Source: Cydia pomonella (lineage: Eukaryota; Arthropoda; Insecta; Lepidoptera; Tortricidae). Taken from it: a stretch of 64,000 nt of DNA. The stretch is taken from NCBI RefSeq assembly GCF_033807575.1, contig NW_026907791.1, positions 186,001 through 250,000 of the forward strand. Direction: 5' to 3'. The position numbers and the translations under genes were made by a program. Below, piece by piece: positions 22,676-31,634 of the stretch. Positions within the stretch are counted from its first letter, which is position 1, and each line of letters starts with the position of its first letter. The notes under the pieces were generated by a model. It worked only from the letters and a program-made list of their open reading frames with translations, did no database searches and was not told the origin of the DNA.

Positions 22676-23335
22676 ATTTACGATACAAGTGTGGAAAGTA
22701 TGAAATTCGCAACGAGTGGCGATAAATTATAACACGACCGAAGGGAGTGTTTTAAATTGACACTGTAAATACCTTTACATTACATATGGAGCTACTTTCC
22801 CACGCTAGTGTGGGAATGAGCACTTTTCGTGCCTATCTCGAAAGTTTAAAGGCCCATTTACAGTACACATGGAGCTACTTTCCCACGCTAGTGTGGGAAT
22901 GAGCACTTTTCGTGCCTATCTCGAAAGTTTAAAGGCCCATTTACAGTACACATGGAGCTACTTTCCCACGCTAGTGTGGGAATGAGCACTTTTCGTGCCT
23001 ATCTCGAAAGTTTAAAGGCCCATTTACAGTACACATGGAGCTACTTTCCCATGCTAGTGTGGGAATGAGCACTTTTCGTGCCTATCTCGAAAGTTTAAAG
23101 GCCCATTTACAGTACACATGGAGCTACTTTCCCATGCTAGTGTGGGAATGAGCACTTTTCGTGCCTATCTCGATAGTTTAAAGGCCCATATGTTCTGTAA
23201 AACGTTGTACGATATACGTGCGGATAGGTAATTCGCAACTCGTGTCGATTTCAAATTCTCCCTTCAGTCGCGTTTTAATTTATCGCCACTCGTTGCGAGT
23301 TTCGTACTTTCCGGACTTGTATCGTAAATAATGTC
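22676..23335. mobile_element. Inverted-repeat element with internal minisatellite
   Basis: Left arm (22676-22755) reads atttacgatacaagtgtgga and gcaacgagtggcgataaatt; the right arm (about 23250-23335) is its reverse complement with a few mismatches. Together with the internal 83-bp repeats this resembles a non-autonomous TIR element; superfamily not determined. Confidence 0.7.
22788..23190 (+). repeat. 83-bp tandem repeat, 5 copies
   Basis: Unit ggagctactttcccacgcta at 22788, 22871, 22954, 23037 and 23120. Two later copies share an atgc variant of the acgc hairpin (cccacgctagtgtggg), so the array shows subfamily structure. Confidence 0.92.
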
Positions 23336-26300
23336 AGCTTTGCTTGTATTTTAATATTTGATTGATACGCTAAGCAGATGCATGCACGAATTATTTTTAA
23401 AAGGACCGATACCGATTTTGAGGTCCTGCAGTCATTGTGTATAGATGTAGGTTTAATTTTATGCTTCCGTTTCAAATTCACAATTTTATCGTAATCCGAT
23501 GTAGTGCAATGGAAATGTAGTGATAATAGCAATAAGTTTCGGTTGTGAGCCCGGACCGCGCCGCCACGGTGTCCGGTGTCTGGTGCTACCGGCGAGTCCG
23601 ATAAACAAATGATTTTATGAATTGTTATGTCGAGTATTATTTCTTTACTTAATTAGTACGGGAGTATATTGTTGACATGCCCATAGTCGTAGAAATTTTG
23701 TTATATTGTCATTGAAATGTAACAGGATTTGAATATTTCTGTAGGTTTTTAATTACGTATAAAATTGATATTATTCTAGATTGGATTTTGTGTTCTGTAG
23801 TTGGTTGCCCGTTTGCGACAATCCGTGACGTTGGTCAACCTCAGGGGCGATAGGGGTCTCTTTCGACCAAAGTAATGACTACGGCGAGTGACGGAAGGTA
23901 AACGCGGCGTGCGATGGATGGGAACGACGTAAATTAAACTCCGAATTATCTACAGATATAATATTTAAACACTGCCTTTGATTGTTAGCTTACTTTCGGA
24001 TTTTAGTGTGATTAGTGCCATATATGTAGTGAGAATAAATCTCTTCTTAATGTTTCTGTTAGTCTGTGATATAAATGAATTGTTTTATCAACGAGCCACT
24101 TGCCTTGCTGACGTTTTACAGTACCTATCGATCTTCTTTAGCTATTTCAACTGGTCACTATTGCTGTGTAAATAATACCAATTTCCGGGTCTGACAATAA
24201 TCTTCCGATGCATTGTGATATCATCTTGTGTCTGTTAAACTATGCGTGACTTGAATCAAACAGAATCAATATTATTACTTTTATTTTTTATTCTTGTATT
24301 TTTTATCTGGATTTTTTTCAAAACTTTTTCAGTGTAAAACAATGAAACTGTCAACTGAAAAGATATATACAAATCCGAATGAGAAGACCACACTGTATTT
24401 TCTTGATCATTTTTATAACGTAACTAGATAATTTTAAACGTCGTCTCAATATTTTAGTGCATCACAATTAATGTAATAAATAAACAAGCTTATGCTTATC
24501 GAGTTTTAAGAGCCGAAAATAGACTTATCAAGAAGTAAGCACCAATGCAAGTGTAACTTAACTATCATACCATGTATCCTAAATGATAAGCTCCTCCCAT
24601 AACTAACAATTGAATGTTACTTAACTTTTAAGGAAGTTGTTAGATGAAGTATGTGCCTAAGCAATCAATAATAGTTGTTGTTGTTACATTTCTTTAACAA
24701 TATGACGACCATGTAAATACGGCGCTGTTCGTAGTATACTAATAAAAATCGTTTTTAACGTGTTTGTTTCATTTATTCTTTACAATCAAGGTCTTTAGAG
24801 CCACATCAAAAGCAATATAAACTTGCAATAAAATATCTAAATATTAATGGCTAAATAAATGAAAGCCATGATTATCCTTATATCATACAACTTCAGAGAA
24901 AAAGAGGTGAGCGTCAGGATGGCGGGTGGATCTCAAGTGTACCTTTAACAAAAGCTGTATCTCTCCCAAAAGTCTGCCTTGGTAAACCTTATTTTTTAAA
25001 TATCTCGCTTAAGGGCGAGGTACACGGCTTTCTATTGGAGGTACACTGGAGCACAAAGTAAATATCGGCGGCGCGCGCCGGAGCAGAGTCCGCTCAGTAC
25101 AGTCAGCGTGGTGTACCGAACTATTTGGCTACTTTGACTGCTACGAAGTATTTGACGCTGACTGTACAAAGTGCCATTTTCGCCGCACGCACACAGACGT
25201 GACATTTACGCACACAGACGTTACATTTACAGGCGTTCTCGGGCAAAGCTTAGTCGGGCTGTGGCTGTGCGGGTGTTGCTCACTTAACGTCCCCGCAGCT
25301 ACGTAGGTACCTACTGTCATGTACGTCAAAATGCAGGCTCTAAGCAGGCTGACGCAACTAGGAACAAAATAAGTTTTGTATGGAACTTGTTTCGCAAATC
25401 TTTGCCAACGAAGAAAAATAAAACGTCAGTGCTATTCAGTGCCGGATTAACCATTAAGCAAAATAAGCACTTGCTTAGGGCACCACGTCTAGGGGGGCAC
25501 CAAAATCATAGGAAAAAAAACGCGCAGGCTGCATCAGCATCGCATTCGTAGTGTAGTACTTATGTACACGAAACTTTTTGATACGTGTGCAAGTACCCAT
25601 CTAATAATGAAGGGTCGTAAGAGAGTGAGTACACGTAAGCACATCTCCAACCTTACGAGGAGGCCATCAAAGCTCATGGCCAAAAAATCTTACCGTCGGG
25701 CTTGTGGCCAACCGATTTTCTCGACGTAGATTAGGTACCGATTTTGTAGCGTATTTTGGTCTCTTGCACACCAGATGTGTCGGCCAGGCCGAGTTGCTGC
25801 AGAGCCGCGATCCTGCGACCTAATTGTCAAAATGTAATAAAGGGCCCTGCGAAGGCCGAAAAACAAAAGCATCTTATCAAGTTGCGCTTTCGAGTTAAGG
25901 CAAAGGCCGAGCAGTAGGAGGACCGTGATTACATAGGTTCGATTTCAAGCTACTCTTTTGCAGTTCGGCGTTAGGTCTTATGCGACGCCAGGCCTTCTAC
26001 TTTATGCAAACTGCCCCATGGATCCAAATCCATGCTGTCCTCTTTCGCAGCTGGGCTGCCTTGCTCACACCTCGCCATTAGTTGTATTATATGATAACGC
26101 GCCGCGATCTGACGCTGCGGACGTCCAGCTATTCATACCTCGCCATTGGTCAAATTCAAGCCTTGCTTTCTTCCAGCTCGACCTTTGGCCTCATCCGTAA
26201 GCGCTGATCGAACGCTCCGCGCATTCAGCCTTAGACTTTGCCTTTAAAAACACCTTCACGATTTAGGCCAATCAAATTAGATCCAAAAAAATATTTTGAG

Positions 26301-26457
26301 GAATTAATTCCCAGCAAGCTGGAAATTGTTTTAATACATTTATTTGGTCCTAAATGCGTGTAATCCCAGTTTGATCTATCCCAGGAGGTGTGCATACATT
26401 TTGGGATCCTTAGGAGATTATTTTTTCCTTTGGATTGCCAAACCACTCGATGTAGAA

Positions 26458-26649
26458 CAGGGGTGGCCAACAGGTCGATCGCGATCGACCCGGTCGATCG
26501 CGACTGTTAGTCCAGTCGATCGTGGCAAGGCAAAAAATATAAATACGTAGACCAGTTTCATTTAAGGTTTTACGAAATACCAATTACGTAGATCGCACAG
26601 GGTTTCGGTAAACAGGAGATCTTGGGTCTAATCAAGTTGGCCACCCCTG
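26458..26649. mobile_element. Nested hAT MITE
   Basis: Termini CAGGGGTGGCCAAC / GTTGGCCACCCCTG, perfect 14-bp inverted repeats. Perfect 8-bp target duplication ATGTAGAA at 26450-26457 and 26650-26657. 192 bp, includes gatcgcgatcga palindromes. Inserted inside the larger hAT element. Confidence 0.9.
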
Positions 26650-27586
26650 ATGTAGAAGGAACCCACTATCAATTACAATAGCACTTGGTGGATCAGACAC
26701 TGGGAAGAAAGCGTTTTCGGATTATTAACATGATTTTACCAAAAATAAAAAATGTCGACCAAATTTACAATTTAGGTACTACGAATACATATTAAGGTAC
26801 CTTAAATCAATCAATCAATCAATATATTTTATTGCAAGAACATAGTTAAATTACATTTCGGATCCTCAGATATCAATTTTAATAATACTTGTAATTAGAA
26901 CAAATTTTCCGTCGGCCGTACCGTTTTCGATTTACAAGCAAAAAAACTGAAAAAGAGGAAACATTTATGCACACCTCCTGGAATGGAGCAAACTCGGATT
27001 ACACGTATTTTTAGGTCGAAAAAATCTAATTGTATTGGCCTAATTGTGACACATTATTATTTAAGAAAACGAGACTTATTCGCGTTTGATTAAGTTCTAA
27101 AATTACCTCCAACGTCAAAATAATGATGTCGACTTTACACAGTCTTCTCCGAGACCATGGGGACAACGCCGGCCTTGAAAAGTCTGGTCAGAGGTAATTT
27201 TAAAACTTACCCTATTAAGTCCATTTTTCGTAAACAATAATTTGCTATTTAAAACATTTGTGGCCATTGGTACTTGTTCTGAAAATCAATGGCCAATGGC
27301 TAAGCCCCTACTGAAGCTCGGCCTTTGTCCTCACATGAATGAGCTTCGCAGGAAAGCTCTAGAGGTTCCAAAATCCTGTGCGGAATACTGCCTATGTCTT
27401 ACGTCTTCGCTTACACTTGGACCATGGTTGGCTTGGCCTCCGGACTTATGCGAAGCACGGTCTTCGAATTTGCTTACACTTTACCTTACCTACTCTTGGA
27501 ACATTAATACTGCAGTTCTGTCAATTTCCGTGATAAAATGATGTGACGGATTGAAAATTCTATTCTCAGAAGTAATGCGGTAATAA

Positions 27587-27904
27587 GCGCTGGTGGCCTA
27601 GCGGTAAGAGCGTGCGACTTGCAATCCGGAGGTCGCGGGTTCAAACCCCGGCTCGTACCAATGAGTTTTTCGGAACTTATGTACGAAATATCATTTGATA
27701 TTTACCAGTCGCTTTTCGGTGAAGGAAAACATCGTGAGGAAACCGGACTAATCCCAACAAGGCCTAGTTTATCCTCTGGGTTGGAAGGTCTGATGGCAGT
27801 CGCTTTCGTAAAAACTAGTGCCTACGCCAAATCTTGGGATTAGTTGTCAAGCGGACCCCAGGCTCCCATGAGCCGTGGCAAATGCCGGGACAACGCGAGG
27901 AAGA
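27587..27904 (+). mobile_element. tRNA-derived SINE with 19-bp target duplication
   Basis: A box (tggcctagcggtaagagcg) and B box (GGTTCAAACCCC) give a tRNA-like head; the body ends in an aag-rich tail. Flanked by agaagtaatgcggtaataa at 27568-27586 and 27905-27923, showing retroposition into the hAT element. Confidence 0.9.
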
Positions 27905-28191
27905 AGAAGTAATGCGGTAATAAACGTCATTCAATTTACCAAGAAAATTCAATGTAATCTTGATGAGGGGGCACCATGGTCTAGAAATGCTTAGGGCACC
28001 AAAATGTCTTAATCCGGCACTGGTGCTATTTATTCTGTCAAGTTTACATCAAGTCAACTGTCAGCCTAATTGTTTTGTTTGTTATGAAGGCTTCAATGTT
28101 TTGTTCGGGTATTTCGTGCAATTTCTTTATTATTTAGTGAAAATATCGAAAATAGTGAACCGTGATCAGAGTAAAGAACGAGTTTGTTACA

Positions 28192-28301
28192 ATGCCACCG
28201 AGAAAACGGTTTACTAAGTGTGAAATATGTGGCAAGCGAGCCACTCGAGAAAATCACGAAAAAAGGGATTTTATGACGAAATTTCCCTTGGATAAAGACC
28301 G
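28192..28301 (+). CDS. THAP-like gene exon 1
   Basis: MPPRKRFTKCEICGKRATRE, then KFPLDKDR split at the Arg codon; holds the CxxC pair and the FP motif. Confidence 0.6.
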
Positions 28302-28823
28302 GTACGTATTGCTTTAGATACTTTTGACCTTATTTTGGTGCAGCAGGCTTTAAACACATCGAAAATTTGATATTTTATATTATTTTTAGTTGTGAACTAG
28401 GGATGTACTAAAACTATCGATAATTGTATGTTTATTTGTATATCAGTGTAAGTAATTAAATAAAATATGTGAAATTTCCTGAGAACTTGCATGCAATATG
28501 ACACAAAATTAATTCGTCGAAGATTTTCAGTGGAAAATTATCTATCATCTATGCATTAATGGTCATTATTTAACATATATGATTTGATTTATAGATGCAT
28601 ATTAGCGCTAAATAATCAGTTGATCATCTCATTAGCAAACACTTGGAATATAAACTGTACATAACCAAGGCTGTATGTTTTCAGATGCAGGCAGTGGGTT
28701 AAATTTGTTGGGAACGAAGACCTGATACATCTTCCCATAGAAAAGTTACATTTATTGAAACATGTATCTGCAGATCATTTTAAAAATAGTGCTTTTAATA
28801 AAAAAAAATTAAGAAAAAAATAG
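28192..28823 (+). CDS. Small THAP-like zinc-finger protein, two exons
   Basis: Exon 28192-28301 (donor CG|gtacgt) joins 28685-28823 (acceptor ttttcag) in frame, 82 codons to TAG. THAP domains are DNA-binding C2CH zinc fingers found in transcription factors and P-element-type transposases. Seen: C10 and C13 (FTKCEICGKR), F31-P32 (KFPLDKDR), W41 (CRQWVKFVG) and H68-F69 (VSADHF), all in THAP order. The third metal ligand, normally Cys in vCsxHF, is Ser65, so zinc binding is doubtful. The C-terminus is Lys-rich and there is no further domain. It could be a transposon-derived remnant, a young gene or a pseudogene. Upstream lies the hAT element's right target duplication. Start chosen as the first ATG giving the complete domain. 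Confidence 0.6.
28685..28823 (+). CDS. THAP-like gene exon 2 with stop
   Basis: CRQWVKFVGNEDLIHLPIEK, then HVSADHFKNSAFNKKKLRKK and TAG. The A-rich end includes AATAAA inside the coding part. Confidence 0.6.
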
Positions 28824-28905
28824 TGAAGGATTTTATAATTACAATCTGAGTGTAACAAGGTATTCTAAAATAGAATCGTAGCGTAGTGAGGGATTCAAGT
28901 GTTAT

Positions 28906-29026
28906 GGGTGGTATTCCACCTATGCAATTTCTTTGTCCAATGTGTATTGCGTCTCACATTTTGATTAATGACAGACTGAGACGCAATGACATTGGACCAA
29001 GAAATTGGATAGGTGGAATACCACCC
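28906..29026. mobile_element. Hairpin MITE
   Basis: gggtggtattccacctatgc and its reverse complement form arms of about 50 bp; mismatches and a short loop in the centre. Located just after the THAP-like gene. Target duplication unclear. Confidence 0.7.
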
Positions 29027-31200
29027 TAAGGTGGAAATATTTTTGCTACCACGTGATAAATTTACATACTGCTTTTCACATCACCTGTGAGGAAATTATT
29101 ATGGTACAAATAAATAAATAAATTTAATCAATGGTAATTAAATAATTTAAGCTAAGAAGTATGAAAAAGAGGAAAAAAGTGATCCCTCCTAGTAGGGAAA
29201 AAAGTGCTACTTTGATCCTTCCTAGTGGTGAATAACAACAAGGTGTTCTAAAAAAAAATCGAGTCCACATTAAGCCCGACCACGTATTAGTCCACTCATA
29301 GAACTATCCACTATATAACATACAACTTAAATGTGGACTCGATCCTAACTTGATTTCGAGTACAAAATTTGTAGACAAAAGTCTATATTTCAACCCTCCC
29401 CATTTTATCGATATCGATAAGAAACGCAAGCGTGTAGCGTACTACACTATTTAAATTTCTTATGTTGGTACTATGGTTCTTTGACAGTTCTTTGTCGTAC
29501 ATTTTGGTAATGATTTGCGAAACAAAGGGATTCCACTCGCTAGTATGGAAGTCCCGTCTCTTAAAACGTAGTGATTATATGCTCTTTGCCTCTAAGGAAT
29601 GTAAACATGACAAGATGTATGTATGTCTGTAAACTTATATTACCTACTCCTTTTTAAAATTCGAAATTAATACAGAAGCAACCCTAGTGAGTCGGGCAAG
29701 TTTAGGTATGTATTTTCATGAACGGCGGGAACGGACCTGTTTATTTTTTATTTTGTGACTGGAGGCACAGCATAATCACAGAAATTTTGCGTGAAATAAA
29801 CCAAGATTTAATAGGTCCACCCGCCATCCTGACGTCAGAATGGCCGTTGGACCTTTTTGTTCAATATCTCGTTTTAGGGAGAGGTACACAGAAGGTAGAT
29901 TATTTTTTTAAATATTTCGGTGACGTCCACTTGACGCTCACGAAAAAGAGAAGATTTGCGAAGGAAGAAAATGGCGAAGAGCAGGAACAGGAAAAGTAAC
30001 ACAATTACCGAAATTAAGATGGAAAACCTATTTATATAAATATTACAAGAAACGAAGGTACCTCGGAGTGGTATACCACTTTGTTTAACCTCTTTTCTAG
30101 ACAAAGTTCGTCTTATAAATCACATTGAGTCAATAGAATTTCAAGGTGTATTCTCATCTGTCCCCGCGGAGGTCAAACTTCTTAGAAGGACCAGCCGTTT
30201 GCATCAATGGCTTTGACGCCGGTTTTACTAAGGAAATTGACCAAACTTACCCCCTTATCCATCGCACCTAGTAAACCTCAGTTCAATATTGTCTCTTTCT
30301 AACTAACAAAAATATAATATAGGGAAAAACGATTATCAAGGTCATTTTAGGTTATTATGAATAACGCCATAAAACAAAAAAAATAGGCGGCACCAAAAAC
30401 CTTCTGAATTACAACTAGTACAGTCACGTCTGAAAATATGGATATGGAGAAAGAACAAAAATTATGTATACATGACCTTATTGCCCATATAGTAGTGTAT
30501 ATATATTATTGGCACTTTGTCCGTACCGATATTATGCCGATATTTTCAGACGTGACTGTACATACTAACTATATACTAGTAACAAAGAGAATTTGAAATA
30601 GAGTTGGATTGTCAAAGAAAACTTTGTAGCCACAGTAAATTTACTGCCATCTTTCGACACACGATTAAAACTTATAAAACGCCATTTTCTCAAACATGTA
30701 AGGAAATGCTGAAATATAATAGTACATTGTGCAACGAGGGGGGTAAGTGAAATTTTGAATACGAGGGTGGTAATTGAAGACCCGAGTTTGCAATATTTTT
30801 ACCCCCGGAGTTACAATGTTTTTCATCACACTTATGAAGAAAAAACTAAATTAAAAGTGAAATAATTCTTAAATATGGTGACATATCAAACATTCTTGAT
30901 AGGGTAGGCATCGGAAGCACAGACCTAGGTATTCGGCATTCAGCCAAGATTAAAAATTTTGTAAAAATAATTTCAACGGCTGTTAAATTAATCAAATTAA
31001 ATAAATTTAAACATTTTGTATCGGTCATATGAATTTCATATTTGCCCGCTCCGTCCCCGCCGGGCGTGCGATGGCCGTGCGTTGTCGTCGCTGGAACAAA
31101 AAATAGGCACTTTGCGTTTTCGATTTACTAACAAAATGCGACCATTTCCGAGCATGTTTGAGAGAAATTATGGGCCAAATACAAAACAGGCGGTATCAAA
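29027..31200. other. Intergenic region between THAP-like gene and calypso
   Basis: No supported gene. Holds an inverted pair cgagtccaca / tgtggactcga (29260-29343), the mariner-type MITE at 30421, and a copy (29810-29960) of a segment related in inverse to 24895-25035. The window from about 31015 is the likely calypso 3' flank. Confidence 0.45.
30421..30558. mobile_element. mariner-type MITE
   Basis: Termini CAGTCACGTCTGAAAATAT / ATATTTTCAGACGTGACTG, flanked by TA (30419-30420, 30559-30560). Confidence 0.8.
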
Positions 31201-31210
31201 AACCTTCCCA

Positions 31211-31572
31211 AGTAGTGGTGAGAACTGCGGAGTGTCACTTCCTGGAGCGCGCGCTGGCGCGCACCTGCGGGCGGGGCCGCGGGCGCGGGCGCGGGCGGGG
31301 GCGCGGCCGCGCGCGGCGGCGGCGCACGCGCGGCGCGCGCCCGCGCTCCAGCTGCGCCGCCACCAGCTCCGCCAGCGACCCGCGCTCCGCCAGTAGTCGT
31401 GGGAACTGCGGAGTGTCACTTCCTGGAGCGCGCGCTGGCGCGCACCTGCGGGCGGGGCCGCGGGCGCGGGCGCGGGCGGGGGCGCGGCCGCGCGCGGCGG
31501 CGGCGCACGCGCGGCGCGCGCCCGCGCTCCAGCTGCGCCGCCACCAGCTCCGCCAGCGACCCGCGCTCCGCC
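31211..31572 (-). repeat. 181-bp tandem duplication of the calypso terminal coding end
   Basis: Units 31211-31391 and 31392-31572; agtagtggtgaga versus agtagtcgtggga differ by two bases, the remaining bases appear identical. The unit spans part of the last exon, the stop codon and about 25 bases of 3' flank. On the minus strand the stop is in the first-read copy, so the second copy is in the 3' UTR or flank. Confidence 0.95.
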
Positions 31573-31634
31573 AGCATCGACAGGAACGTGCAGATGAACT
31601 CGTCGTAGTTGTGCGTGCGCCGGCAGTCGTCCAC
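31416..31634 (-). CDS. calypso: calypso exon 8, terminal coding exon
   Basis: VDDCRRTHNYDEFICTFLSM, LAERGSLAELVAAQLERGRA, then a run of alternating Arg-Pro and QVRASARSRK stop. Acceptor gcgcag. The 181-bp unit duplicated downstream starts inside this exon. Confidence 0.93.
   Translation of the reverse strand: MDDCRRTHNYDEFICTFLSMLAERGSLAELVAAQLERGRAPRVRRRRARPRPRPRPRPRPRPQVRASARSRK

Larger units (their letters stand above)
21389..25428 (+). other. clu 3' untranslated / downstream region
   Basis: No coding match. AATAAA motifs occur at 21664, about 22268, and in the cluster near 24478; a late candidate is actaataaaaatc at about 24740 with a T/G-rich stretch after it. I cannot tell which is used. 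Contains the 22.7-23.3 kb repeat element. Confidence 0.4.
25437..28022. mobile_element. Non-autonomous hAT element with nested insertions
   Basis: Inverted termini CAGTGCCGGATTAA at both ends. Perfect 8-bp target duplication GTGCTATT at 25429-25436 and 28023-28030. CAG-start termini and 8-bp duplications define the hAT superfamily. I see no intact transposase in about 2.6 kb. Inside lie a nested hAT MITE, a SINE and an internal inverted repeat pair (about 26262-26405 versus 26965-27046). Confidence 0.88.

Noticed and set aside
25958..27843. Frames of 68-99 codons inside the hAT element
   Set aside because: No transposase motif recognised, interrupted by nested insertions, and Cys/Pro/Leu-rich composition fits repeat sequence.
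29718..29999. 93-codon frame with Lys/Glu end
   Set aside because: Overlaps a segment related in inverse to 24895-25035, so it is likely repeat-derived; no splice or homology support.
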